Origin: Dipteris shenzhenensis
Taxonomy: Eukaryota; Polypodiophyta; Polypodiopsida; Gleicheniales
Direction: 5' to 3' (one strand)
Assembly: GCA_047967505.1 (NCBI GenBank)
Contig: CM106540.1
Length of the DNA stretch: 64,000 bases
The translations under genes and the position numbers were made by a program. Every line of letters begins with the position of its first letter. The first letter of the stretch is position 1. The notes beneath the pieces were generated by a model. It was given only the letters and a program-made list of their open reading frames with translations. It was not told where the DNA came from and did not search any database. Below, one piece after another: positions 13,231 to 24,440 of the stretch.

Positions 13231-14078
13231 ATGGATAAAAAAGACATACACACATGGATAATGAACAAAAGACAATGTGACCTTCCTTCTTTAAAGACAA
13301 AAAAGTATCATATTTGTTTTAAACTAAAAAAAGAAATAGAAGAAAATAAGATATCAAAGTATTTTGTACCTCTACAAATTTGGTTTTATAGTGAATTTCT
13401 TGATGTAGCAATCCTAAATGATGTTGAGGAATGATTGGTCACTCTAAGAAAAAAATTTGCTCAAATTACATAATTGACACATGGTGGATAATATGGGGTA
13501 TAGGGTAGCATTATCAATGTCGCGGTGGCTGATATAAGCAAAGTGCAGCATGTCTTACCACGACTTATTAATGATTGCAGTATAAGACAACGTACTTGCT
13601 TGGTAAAGTTTGACCAACTATCCTAATGCAGGCATTACACACACTTGTTCAAACACCACTTTGCAAATCTAACAATGTAGAAATTAATGAACAATGGATG
13701 GAGCATTTACAACACACACTACATTCAGAAGAAAATGTAGAAGAAGAAGATAAACAAGGACCTGATGTAGATAATGTTGATGAGACATACACAAACATTT
13801 TGATATACGTGGCTCCTTATGAGAATAACAAATCATTGGGATTGTTTCAAAGTGAGGAGTTAAGTTTTCCCACAGATTTCTTTGGCTTGCAAAGGAAAAT
13901 TGGAAATTCTAAAATAAAATATCAAGAGATTGCTAAGTGGGAGTTGACACATGTATCCCTCAAGTTTTTACAAAATATGCCAAGTAAGGTTTTTCTTAAT
14001 CAAGTAATGCAATCCATTTGGGTGCACTTATACAAAGGAGCACTAAAAATTAAACAATATATGCAAAAGATGTTATAA
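13231..14078 (+). pseudogene. Helitron Rep/helicase protein, N-terminal part
   Basis: This is the N-terminal, pre-Rep region of a Helitron transposase in broken frames. At 13405-13434 a segment reads AILNDVEE. It continues across stops into LTHGG-YGV and GSIINVAVADISKVQHVLPR (about 13502-13561), which corresponds to the family's 'RGGQYGYRGNIINVPxDV...LPR' region. From 13626 comes a 150-codon open stretch with LHTLVQTP...INEQWMEHL, then DFFGLQRK and KYQEIAKWELTHVSLKFLQNMP. The last matches the conserved 'KYxxIAxWELRHxDRR' step before the Rep domain. It continues directly into the segments downstream. Identification rests on several ordered motifs. The protein is not functional. Confidence 0.75.
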
Positions 14079-14091
14079 ATGATACCAACTT

Positions 14092-15008
14092 TGAAGTTAT
14101 TCTAAAGCCAAGAATTGGTAACAAGGACCTTGAAAACCTACGGACTTCTCTAAACCACAAAGAGAAACTCAGAAAAGATGCATTTGTGATGATGAGACAA
14201 TTAGGACCTCCAACATTTGTTGTCACATTATCATGTGCAGAAAGACTATGGGAATCTTTGACAAAATGTTTACACACCAAATATTCAAGAAAGAGGAAAA
14301 ATCGCATGTTACAAGAGAACATGAACACGAAATAAGAAAATTGATAAGAAATAATCCAACAATTTGTGCACGGTATTATGCTCACAAACTTTAATTCCTT
14401 ACTCTAATAATGAAAGATGAACAATTACTCAGAAATGTACTTGACTACTTCTTTTTTATAAAATTCCAAAGTAGAGGAAGCCAACATGAGCCCATATGGC
14501 ATCATGTGGATACAAAATGCAGCTACATATGGTGTCCATGAAACTCATGAAATTATATCTTTTGTTGGCAAGTACATAACTGTGACAAGAACTTGTTAAC
14601 AGCAAATATTAAGGACATTCAAACACACATCCACATGTGATTACAAAAAGAACAACCTCTATAGATTTCACTACCCTAAACCTCGCTACATGAAACTATG
14701 ATACTAACACCCGTGCAAGATAACCAATGCACATTTACAAACAAATACACACAAGCATTACCACACATATAGATTGCATAGAACATGAAACAAATATGGC
14801 ATTCATTGAATGGACTAACAATATTGGAGTAGACATATCGGCATACACAATAGCACTACGATCACAAATACCAACCCTATTCTTGAAAAGAGCTCCAAAA
14901 GATATTTTCACAAACGCTTTCAATCCAAAGATGAGCTTCTTATGGCATGCAGTGGCTGATGAGTGCACTATTAGTATCTTTTATTACTTTATCTTTACCA
15001 TTATATAG
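14092..15008 (+). pseudogene. Helitron Rep (HUH endonuclease) domain, degenerate
   Basis: From 14092 the frame reads EVILKPRIGNKDLENLR, then MRQLGPPTFVVTLSCAERLW (about 14191-14250), the 'QLGPPTFFxTxSCAE' motif of Helitron Rep proteins. After frame changes, NNPTICARYY (about 14350) and LDYFFFIKFQSRGSQHEPIWHH (about 14431-14500) mark the HUH motif. The family has H-x-H here; this copy has H-E-P, so one metal-binding histidine is lost. YGVHETHEIISFVGKYIT and a 'CDYKKNNLYRFHYPKPRYM' step (about 14635-14695) follow, then SQIPTLFLKRAPKDIFTNAFNP near 14854-14925. There are several stops and frameshifts. The wording resembles the HxH-type Helitrons common in animals and fungi, but this is from memory of the motifs. 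Confidence 0.8.
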
Positions 15009-15639
15009 AACAATAAGGGACTTCTACTTTATAAACACAAATAAACAAAAAAATAGAGCACTCATTCTTAAAAGAAAACAACAACTACAACACCTCCGCA
15101 CTGAATCAACAAGACATAACATGTGAAACTACCATGAACAAATACACAAGAAGATAAGATATGGATAACGTTTGCCTCAACATTTGTAGTAGAATAGAAC
15201 TACAATGGCAAGAAAATTAAAAGAAGAAAAAGACCATCAATCATAAGATTTATAAAGTTCAACATGGCAAAAGACCCAAAGAATTACTCTCATGAACAAT
15301 CATTACTATACTAATGACGAGAATCATGATTTATCAATACATGGATCTTGGCAAGAAACTTATAGTTCTCAACTTGAAACTATTCTACAAAACAGAGTTT
15401 TGTATACACAAGATCACAATAACCAACAAACAACATAAGAAAATGACATCCAACACATGAATAGTAATGACACTCAAACAAATGAAAACCATGATTCACA
15501 ACAAAATGACTTCCCTAGATATGACATCACGTCGAACATGAAAAGTATACATTCAAACACATGAAATGATAAATTCATTGTTTCTATTAAAAAACAAATT
15601 CTCATCCAACATGAGCAATATTATAAGGAGATCCGATGA

Positions 15640-16520
15640 TTAGACATTGACCAAAGAGAACTATTTGATGACATCATGATACAAAAAAGAATTCATCCAT
15701 TAGAGAAAATACACGTGTTTCTAACAGGTGGAGGTGGCATAAGAAAAACATACCTCCTTCTCCTTATAGTATAAGGCTTGCTACATTTTCACCATCAAAC
15801 ACTCCCACATGTAGATTATGAATTACTACATGTGTTAATGTTAGCTTACACAAGAAAAGTAGCTTACAACATAAACGGAACCACTATACACTTGATGTTA
15901 CATTCACCATTGTAAACCAAAAACTTGACCTCCCTTTCAAGGGAAAAACTACACACACTGATTCATCTCTATGAACAAGTGCAATTACTCGTGTTTGATG
16001 AGATTCCATTAGTGGGAAAATGAACTTTGGATTTCACTATACTTCGCATGAGTGCCTTCAAAAGAAATCACACAGACTACTTTGGAAATGTTGATATTAT
16101 CTACTGTGGATATTTGTACCAAGCCAAACCAGTTAAAGATAGTTGGGTATTCGAACCACAGAGAGACACATTACAAACACTAGCAAACACATACTGGTTA
16201 ACAAAACCCCGATGTTACAAACTTCAAGAAAACAGTAAGGCAAAACACTAACCAATTCATACAGGTGATCGACGCTTTCAAAAAGTGCATGCACACTCCC
16301 AAACAAATACAATACATGAACCACACTTGCTTCCATCGACTGCGTCATAGCAAAATGCAACAAAATAAAGACACTACTATACTCATATAATATTTATACA
16401 CTAGATCATTACAAAAATATAAAGAAGATATGCAAGCCCCAGAAACACTTAGACACTCTTACATCATTTGTTTCCAATAGAACAAAACTAAACATTGTGA
16501 TCCCCATCTTCCAGTAAATT
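15640..16520 (+). pseudogene. Helitron PIF1-like helicase domain, degenerate
   Basis: One frame carries most of a PIF1/SF1B helicase with only a few stops from about 15640 to 16251. DQRELFDDIM leads into the Walker A motif as VFLTGGGGIRKT (about 15715-15750; usually GGAGxGKS/T, with the lysine and threonine kept). YTRKVAYNINGTTIH is motif Ia. LLVFDEIPLVGK (about 15987-16022) is Walker B, with D-E intact. FGNVDIIYCGYLYQAKPV (about 16083-16137) is motif III, 'GGxxVIxxGDxxQLxPV' in the family, with the D replaced by Y. After a frame change, QFIQVIDAFKKCMHTPKQIQYMN continues to about 16325. The motif III change and the stops show the copy is dead. Helitron termini (5' TC, 3' hairpin-CTRR) were not located. 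Confidence 0.8.
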
Positions 16521-18550
16521 TCAGATGCATTTACAATCATTCTGCTTGCACCCTACTACATATCGACATTACCATTGCAAGCCAATCTCTACTCCAGTGG
16601 ACCCTGGCTTCAAATTCTCAGCTCATGATGGGAGCCCAACATATGCAATTTGTAACATATTTAAATCACCATCCAAACACTTTAAATTATTCTTTCAATT
16701 ATTAGAGGATCTAATATCATCTACTTTTGAAACAACCAATATTATACTAACAGTACACTTCACCATTGGCCTGATATAACAAACTAAAGAGTCATGCAAT
16801 TATAAGAAATTGTGAACACTTCCAATACACACTACAATTCAATCACATTACAACAATATAGGAACACAAGTAGTTCATATTTGGAGTAATATACCAAACA
16901 TATATAATGTACATGCGCGAGTAACACTAAGATAAATTCCAACAAAAATCTGCCGTTTCTTAAAGGTCATTAATATTGTTGCTATCACATATTACTAATA
17001 CCTTTATACCTCCTCCAACCAATCGCCCTTACATTTTAACCATTACTACTTCAATTTTAATAGTTGTATAAAGAATCAGACACACCTCGAAAGTGGCAAT
17101 GGCATAGTACTTATACTTCTTTCTTCAGACAAGCCATTTTCAAGTGAATTAAAATACAACGCCCGATCGACAAAAGCCATCCCTTAACTAACATGTTCTC
17201 TACCTAGACAATGTCTTTGCCATGCATGCTTCGCCATTGTATATTAACAGATTTATTGAAAATGTTCACATAATCTACCTGGTGTAAAGATGAAACGATA
17301 CTTTGTACTATGAAACTTCTTTATAGATGCCTTCACTTCATCTAAATCATCATTACAAAACATTTTGCTCCATATCTTACAACAGCAAAAGATACCAAAG
17401 TATGGTATTAATGTTGCACATATATATGAATCTAATAATAAACAAGTCTTCTTACACTTTACGTTACTCATTCTCGACTACTAACAATTACGCCTAACAA
17501 ATGAGTATACATTGCAAAATTATATTCCATTTTCATGTCTATAAATACAAATTCACCATCAACTCATGAAGAAACAAATCCATTAACAACCCATACACAC
17601 GCACACAAACACACACACACACACACATCTTACCCCCACCATGCAAAAGCTTTTCCCCTACCATGCTATGCTTATAGGGAATGAGTAAGGATTACATGAA
17701 ATGTTTGGTGAGGAAAATAATTAAATTGAGGAATAATAGTAGAGTATGTCATTAAGCTATTCACTACACAAAAATGTATACATTGAGCATACTTCATTGG
17801 GGGGGATGTAATTTGGGAGCCATATGTATTGGCTTTGATAGCTCTATTTTGTTTATCAAGCCAAGCTTGAGAGTTCCAGGATATTGGTGCATTGGTCTCC
17901 TAGACCTCTAAGTTGGTCATGCATCCATGCATGATGAGTCGCTGAGCCATGCCAGATGAGATTTTTACGTTTTTCTCACTTACCTTTGAGCCATGATCAT
18001 TTCCCTCACTTAAAATTCAGTAAGGAAATACTTGATGGACGAAGCGCATGGAAAATGCACTACAAATGAAACGTACTATGTTGTAGTAATGATAAAAAAG
18101 GACTGAAATATGTCTGCGCCAGTGTCAACAAGAGAGTTGGAAGTGTTTTGCTTTTACCATTTTGTGGTCCATTACATTGATTTTCCTCAGTGAACCGTAA
18201 GAGAACTTCACATGTGGCTTGAAGACTTCCCTTACACATTTCAATTTATCACATTTCTTTCTTGATATGAAGAATATAGACACTGTGTACAAGCATGCAC
18301 TAGAATGAAGGGTGCCTTAAGACATTTAAAGAGTATGGAATTACACAAAGGAATCTTTCAAGGGAGAGGTGGTCACTTCTTTGAGCATGACAAAATCACT
18401 ATTTACCTTCATTACATATTAGAGAAGTCTTGCATGAAAGATAAAAATTTCTCTTTTTCAAAATGCAGTTGATTATCTCTGCCTTGCATAAAGATAAAAA
18501 TTCTCTCTTCAAAATGTAGAGGACAAAGTTAAAAACAAGATCCTTCTCCT
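16521..18550. other. AT-rich DNA, no gene recognised
   Basis: The C-terminal helicase motifs of the Helitron could not be followed here. A (CA)n microsatellite lies at about 17598-17626. No other structure was seen. Confidence 0.45.
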
Positions 18551-18551
18551 A

Positions 18552-18742
18552 AAAATATATATACCTTTGTAAGACTAGAATAAGTCCAATCATACAAATT
18601 TAGAATTTTCGTTGTTCTAAAGATCAAAAATCTACAAAGAAAATAAAAGAGAAGAAAAAAGAGGTAAACAATATGAAAAGCAAAAGGAAGACATACTTAG
18701 CAAGCAAAGCAACACTTATGTCGTCATCAGTGCCCAAGCATA
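18552..18742 (-). repeat. 3' region of Penelope-like element (copy 1)
   Basis: On the minus strand, downstream of the reverse transcriptase, this segment is repeated at 61704-61912 on the plus strand. Blocks such as 'gacgacataagtgttgctt', 'gattggacttattcta' and 'cttacaaaggtatatata' are almost identical, with small indels. The shared segment defines part of the element outside its ORF. Confidence 0.8.
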
Positions 18743-18751
18743 GGCAGCTAT

Positions 18752-18795
18752 ACTGGGTTTCTCAAGACCTACGGAGTCTCTTGGGCAAACCCAGT
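18752..18795. repeat. Strong hairpin in Penelope-like element 3' region
   Basis: ACTGGGTTT at 18752-18760 pairs perfectly with AAACCCAGT at 18787-18795. Inside it, CAAGA (18763-18767) pairs with TCTTG (18779-18783). A related but diverged hairpin sits at 51913-51952. Penelope-like elements often carry hammerhead ribozymes in their terminal repeats, but no CUGAUGA core is present here. Confidence 0.7.
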
Positions 18796-19056
18796 GCTTA
18801 CTAAAATATGTCAAATAAACAAAAGAGAATGAAAACAAGAAATAAAGAAGAAACAAAGCAGGTGACTTAAGCAAAAATAAACAAGCAAATCAAGAAACAA
18901 AAACTTCCAAAAAACTAGAAACTCTCTCTCTCTCTCTCTTATTTAAAACATAAAAAGTTAAAGCACTTTACACTTATGTCTCGTTTCTATAAAGAGGGAA
19001 AAATACATTTCTAACTTAGAAAGCACAAGTATACTCAAACAAACTCTCTTTTGAAA

Positions 19057-19972
19057 CTAAAAGAAAAACGCGCTTTTTGTTTTCAGCTTATGTTCAATCA
19101 TTCTAAACAAACCTAAGGCCCAAACACCATAGATAAAAGACTTCATATCTAAGAATGTGCAAACTTCTTTCATTATTTTCCTTGGATTATACCTCTTGTG
19201 TAATAGTAAAGTGATCCAATTACTACATTGAGTGATAAAAGACTCCTTAGTTGTACAAAGGCGGAAAAATCTATGGAATTGGGAAGAAATGACTCCATAT
19301 TTTGCCAAATCAGAAATGTTTGAGTCAATGTGAGGCATTTTTATAATGTGTAAACCACTATATTCAGGTTGTTCACGTTTATTGTATATATCAACCTCTA
19401 ATCCTATGGTAGATTGAGAAAGTCTAAGATCTAAGAAAACACAAGAATCCCCTCTTGAAGTGCAATTTAATTCACAAGAGTCACTAGGATAGATACTCTC
19501 TCCAAAAGCTCTAGCGTCTTTGAACATAAAGTTTTGAAAGTTAGGAACATCTTGGTACAAACAAATCATCTATAAAACGCCTAACTTGACTGAGCTTATG
19601 TAAAATGATAGGGCAAGTATTGATAGAAATAAGACGTTGCATAAACTCAAATTCACAAGTGAAAAGATAAAAGTTCGCTAAAAAGACGGCACAATTGGTG
19701 CCCATGGGGATTTCTATAACTTGTTGAAACAAAAGATCACCTATTGTGATGTAAAGATTATCTAAAAGAAAATCTATCAAAGAGTAAACATCTTCTACAC
19801 ATACTCCCTTTGTGTATCTTTTCTTTTTAGAACCTATGTCATGATCTTTATTTTTTAGCCACGAAAAGGTCGTTCTTGAAGAGAGATGGAAATTTGAGTA
19901 CGTAGTTTTAAGCAGGAAGATACAATGTGAATTGGAGAAGAGACAATGAAAATGAGTGAGAAAGTACATCAT
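19057..19972 (-). pseudogene. Penelope-like element reverse transcriptase
   Basis: Two minus-strand open frames (19541-19972 and 19057-19569) overlap by 29 bases in different frames and together form the RT palm and thumb of a Penelope-like retroelement. The upstream frame has VYSLIDFLLDNLYITIGDLL followed by FQQVIEIPMGTNCAVFLANFY (usually GIPMGTNCAPFLAN) and RRFIDDLF, the RT active site with its D-D pair. The downstream frame continues with SIYPSDSCELN, VFLDLRLS, DIYNKREQPEYSGLHIIKMPH and SSQFHRFFRLC, the order seen in this family after the active site. At least one frameshift separates the two, close to the active site. Upstream RT motifs and the GIY-YIG endonuclease of full elements were not found, so the copy is truncated or decayed. 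LINE and LTR RTs are excluded by the GIPMGTNCA motif. Confidence 0.85.
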
Positions 19973-21220
19973 AGAAACCCCCTACATTGTGCAACTCTAA
20001 TGAAAAAAAGAGGCTGAGATAATTATACATACAATACAAGTACAATTCAAGGTTAGGTTGATTAACCCGTGTGCTTTTATATTCTTTTATTGTTATTGTT
20101 CAATGCCAATTCCCATTATATTGCATCTCTTTTAACTTCATTGTATTAAGTAAAAACAATGATAACAATATGACTGCATCATTTTTTTAACTTCATTGTA
20201 TTAAGTAAAAGCCACATGATAATAATATGACAATGGAAATGAAAGTAATATAGTATTATGAGACTAGGCACAATGACTACTACCGGATTAGGCACAATGT
20301 GTATATAACAAGTATACTTTACCAACATTGTCCTCTCTTCCGCTATATTTCTTGAAAGTGTGAAATTTGATGAGATAAATGGCCTTTCTGGACATTTTGT
20401 CAGTGACCTATCATTTTACTTCGCGGAAAAATTATGAATAAATTGTTGTGATCTATTTTCTGGAAGGAAATTGATGGACCTGTAATTTATTCAGGTTCAA
20501 TTTCTGTGTACATGCAGTTTCAATGTTCATTTTCCCCTCCTACATCAAGTATCGGTCTCTTGGATATTTAAACGTCTTCATTTGAAGGTGGTGCTCTGTT
20601 CATGAAATGTATACGCACTGATCAACTCGGTTATGTACGATACTATTGCTTGGCAATATTTCTGATGCTACTTTGCTAAATTCTATTCTGAAAAACAGGA
20701 CTTTATAATTTCCCACCTTTATTTTCGCGCATATTTTCAATTGGAGAAAGTTTCACCTTTACGATAATAGAATTTCATATTGAATAACAGAATTTCATAC
20801 TGGAGAGAAAGTATTCGTTTTTCACTCTTCGTTGTTGCGGCTGCAGTTCACTATACGTTGTTGCGGCACGTCAGAACAGTTAAGGGACTCATATTTGTTG
20901 CTAAGGATCACAACATAGGAAACAGAAGGCGACGAACATACTGGAACAAAAGCGACAGGTACTTCCAATCGTAGGGAGAACAATTCCAAAGATACAGGAT
21001 AAAAACTACATTACGCTGACTATATTTTTCCAGCGCCATTGTTGTACAAACTGCGGCAGTGTGGTTTTAACGTCCCCATATACATGGTACGATATTCAGA
21101 GACTCCCGAGAGAAATAATCGCCAGCCATATTCTTCGAAGACTCTTTCCTAAGAAAAACTTGATTTACAGAGAGATGACAACGCACAGTGCCATCAACGG
21201 AGAATGGTAGTTGTTCAAGC
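19973..21220. other. AT-rich spacer downstream of psaO
   Basis: No coding signal was seen. A short duplicated phrase ('cttcattgtattaagtaaaa') occurs at 20138 and 20192. The segment next to 21220 would hold the psaO 3' UTR on the minus strand, but no clear poly(A) signal was identified. Confidence 0.4.
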
Positions 21221-21311
21221 CTACCAGTAGCCTTCTTTACGACCCTTGAATCCAATTTGCCCAAGGGTCAAAGTGATGAATAGCCCAAGGTGCCACGTAA
21301 TCATCCACAAC
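21221..21311 (-). CDS. psaO: psaO exon 3 (photosystem I subunit O, C-terminus)
   Basis: On the minus strand the acceptor tctag at 21312-21316 precedes G, which completes the split Trp codon of exon 2. The exon then reads LWMITWHLGLFITLTLGQIG, FKGRKEGYW and a TAG stop at 21221-21223. This matches the conserved C-terminal transmembrane helix and tail of PsaO ('WLVTWHLGLF...GQIGFKGR'). The length (29 codons plus stop) and phase fit exon 2 exactly. Confidence 0.93.
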
Positions 21312-21393
21312 CTAGACAACCCAAAAAAAGTGAGGAATACGCATTATAATGTCTTTGAAAAACCAATCTAGATGGTTGCGAAATCTGACATAC

Positions 21394-21573
21394 CAGAAGG
21401 GAGAAGTTAGAGCAGGGCCAGTTGGGAAATGGGCCAATTCAGGGCCAATGCTGTTGAAGAACAAACTGGTAAGGCTTTCACCGTTGATGGCCGGGACGCT
21501 AGAGGGCGCTATCCATCCGATCAAGCCAAACCCAATGACGGAGAGGTCCGTCCGTAGCCAGTCCCTCGCAAAA
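21394..21573 (-). CDS. psaO: psaO exon 2 (photosystem I subunit O, core)
   Basis: The minus-strand exon follows a good acceptor (ttctctgtgcag) and ends at a GTATGT donor (21393). It encodes FARDWLRTDLSVIGFGLIGW, IAPSSVPAINGESLTSLFFN and SIGPELAHFPTGPALTSPF, matching the mature PsaO protein almost residue for residue in its conserved parts (RDWLR, GFGLIGW, APSS-PAINGKSL, FFDSIG-ELAHFPT-PALTS-FW). PsaO is a small thylakoid membrane subunit of photosystem I near PsaL/PsaA, involved in light-harvesting-complex docking during state transitions. There are no stops or frame breaks. The first base, T, completes a codon begun in exon 1, so exon 1 must end with two bases of a codon. Confidence 0.95.
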
Positions 21574-21840
21574 CTGCACAGAGAAAAGTAGTACTTAGTA
21601 CTCTCTCGTCAGATCTTGCAACAGACTACTAAGATAGCGGGTGTTGGACCTTACCATGTGACGCGCCTCATCGATCCGTTGCTGACTATGAGGGGGTTAC
21701 AGCTAGGGGCAGGGCATTTTACGAACGCTGCAAGAAAAGCGGATGGCACTGTGACTCCGAGGTCACGAAAGCAAGCTCAAAAGAGAGACGCCGCTGACGT
21801 AAGGGCTCGCACAGAGGGAAAAAAATCGAGAAGCACTTAC

Positions 21841-21946
21841 AGGAAGAAAGATGAGGCCCAGAGGCTCGGATACGAGAAGCAGAGCGGACCGGGAGAGATC
21901 CGCCTGAGAGACCAGCAACGGTAGAGGGCGCAGCAACACTAGCCAT
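21841..21946 (-). CDS. psaO: psaO exon 1 (transit peptide), donor uncertain
   Basis: The start ATG is at 21946-21944 on the minus strand. It begins MASVAAPSTVAGLSGGSLPV and runs on through RSASRIRASGPHLSS, a typical chloroplast transit peptide: Ser/Ala-rich, with Arg and no acidic residues. The obvious donor GTAAGT at 21840-21835 leaves a one-base phase that does not fit exon 2, which needs two bases. Using GT at 21836-21835 instead ends the exon at 21837 and restores the frame, adding Cys and Asn before FARDWLR. Known PsaO has a Cys just before the F-x-RDW motif, so the family expectation is met apart from the extra Asn. The precursor would be about 127 residues, slightly shorter than the usual about 140. 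The alternative is a one-base deletion in the gene or an assembly error. Confidence 0.85.
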
Positions 21947-22100
21947 AATCGACAACGAAGATCCGCACGAGAGATGAGACGAAATCTCGACAGCAAGAAA
22001 ATAACGGGCAAGGTATTTGTGGGTGAGAGCATCCAATGGCAGTCCACATGCACGCCTCCCATTGGCCTTCTCGCTCCCTCGTGGATAAGCTTCCGTCATC
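21947..22100 (-). promoter_or_regulatory. psaO: psaO 5' UTR and proximal promoter
   Basis: The stretch upstream of the psaO ATG is GC-richer than its surroundings. It contains a CCAAT box on the minus strand (complement of 22061-22065), a second CCAAT on the plus strand at 22033-22037, and a GATAAG I-box core at 22084-22089. I-box and CCAAT elements are common in light-regulated photosynthesis genes. No convincing TATA box was seen, which is usual for photosystem genes. The role is inferred. Confidence 0.4.
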
Positions 22101-22239
22101 CCTTACCCACTCGCCACAGCCGCCCTATTTCCACCCCTGCCCTATGGAGAGTTGCTTCCCAAATGCTACGGCTTGGGTGTTCCACATTTCCCAAACTGAA
22201 ATTTATCACTTTTAGATTGATTTAGCGCTCTTGCACATT

Positions 22240-24430
22240 TGATTTCATTAGCTACCACCAAAAGATGCCCCCCTTTCAACATTGGTGACTATCCATTCTA
22301 CCCCTCGCACTAACCTAGACATCCGTATTAGCTAGAACCAAGGCAACGTGAATGGACAAGGTTTGCATATTCATGTGACTATGGGACATTAAAAACATTG
22401 AAAACAACAAAACAAGGAGCTAGTTGTCAACTTACAAAGTACCATTGTGCAAACCAAGTAAAGTTCTTATTGTTGTTCTATAGTCACTATGTTGAAATCC
22501 ATAAAACACATGCAAGCAAGCACACATTTATTTGAAATACCCCTATATTAAAAAAATTACATTTTTTACATGATTGTTTACCCCTCCTCTATACATATAC
22601 ATATTGTAATTTTGGGTTTAAAAGTCCCCTTCTTACATGTACATACCATAGTTATAACGTGAAGTCTCATTGCATCCTCTATATGCTGGGACCCCCCGAT
22701 GACGTCTCACTACATCCTCGATTTGCTGGCCATAATCAAGAGTGCATCCAACCAATTCATTTTTTTTTAAACAGAGAAGTCATATGTGTTGTTAGGCAGC
22801 CCATAGACTACGGAATTGTCTCCAAAACCTTGTCTACACAACAGTGGCAACTCCCATCTACCCGCATTTGGTCCACGTAGGGGCCAAAGGGTAGCCACTA
22901 TGCACCACCATCTAGAAGAAATAGGAGACCTTAGTGGCATGTAGCTAGTCCAATGACCTAACCAAAAGTGAAAGATAACCTCCTGAGGCACCTCCTGCTC
23001 CGCCTGTTGCTCTCTTTACGGAGGGGTCTCGGCTGTGACCCCCCACTAAAGATAATTAGCCTATATAAGTTGTGTATGAGAAAAAGGGCACATCCTCCAC
23101 CCTATCTAGATGCCCAACTCATATAGGCCAAACCACTTTCTGGGATCTTGTTGAATCTCCCAAAGAGCCTCCCATATACAAAGGTGCCACTACGTCCTCT
23201 CATGTCCAGTTGAGACTAAGAATAGGTCAATGGTCCAATCCTTATCCAAGCGGTCAACTACCTAACCTGTTTCCACTCAAGCAAGTCTAAAATCTCATCC
23301 ACCTCATGATCTATCACTATCTTAGTCCAAAGGCCTCCAATCCCTACTATATAGAGTATGCATTGGTAGGAGCTAAGGGACTATTGCACCAACTAGATCA
23401 TGAGAGGCACCCTGGTCCTAAAAAATTGTTCATACCAGTGATTGGGGTCCGTGGCACTATGCAATCCCTCCCACCATGCCTTATGAATCACCATGTCAAT
23501 CTTCTCCATCCAAGTGCCTACCCCTCTTAAAGGAGAAAGCGCTTGCCCTCTTGACTATGCCTATGCACAAATGTGTCCCAAAAGACCTAGCTGTTCCACT
23601 ATCCCACTAGGCCTAACAATGTATGTCTGCTACCCCAACATGAGTTCCTCCATGTCCAAAACCTCGGCATGCAATATAGTGGTTGACTCTTGAACTCCTC
23701 TGAACATGGTGGATTTGCCAAAATAAGTCCACCGGGTAGATGCTACAAGACTCCTCATTAGGGGAAAGCCCGTCCCTATGAGGTCCTCTGAAAAGATCCA
23801 CCTAGGGACCAGTGCCACCTAGGAACTCATATATGTTTTGGTATATAGGAGTGTATGGTGTTGTTTCCATAAGGTTTAGTGTGAGTTGTGGAACATTTTC
23901 ACGTGTGAATTCTTGATTATCTTCCATGCTTTTATTTCAATCAAGCTCCATGGTGAGCTACAAGTGTGTGAAATGAATTTAAATGTGATAATTTAAAAAA
24001 TGGGAATAGTGGTACTTCCCCATGCCCATTTGATGAAGTGCCACTTGCCTCAATAACACTGCCGCAAATGCTCACACCACACACCATGAATTATGCAAGA
24101 GAGTGCAACCCCTCATGCCTTTTGGGATCACATCTGGCATGCCCCATTATTTTACCCTTATCCTATGACTCTCTTATGCCTACCATTAACTAATGCAGTA
24201 CCCATGCAAATACTACCCTTTCCTAGCCATCCCAGGACCTAATGCATATGTGCATATGTTCACTCTTGGGCAACAAGGGACAGAAGTACAGTCTAGAGCA
24301 ATGAAGATGAGATTATTGTGTGTGCAGAGTAGCGGCAAAGCTCCACTTGTAATATCTTGATCATGAAAGATGGTATGATGAATCTTAAAGGATGAGGATA
24401 GGCAAAATCCTCTCTAGAAAAGATAAGCAT
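22240..24430. other. Unassigned, probable old transposon sequence
   Basis: Short frames on both strands carry no domain I can name. The minus strand around 23300-23820 has a moderately open frame interrupted by stops. It could be part of the LINE whose endonuclease relic lies at about 25090-25590, but no RT motif was found. Confidence 0.4.
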
Positions 24431-24440
24431 CACTTTTTGA

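Noticed and set aside
18745-18800. Hammerhead ribozyme in the Penelope element
   Set aside because: The stem is strong, but the CUGAUGA core is absent on both strands; recorded as a hairpin only.
21616-21924. 102-codon plus-strand frame rich in Lys and Arg
   Set aside because: Antisense shadow of psaO exon 1 and intron 1.
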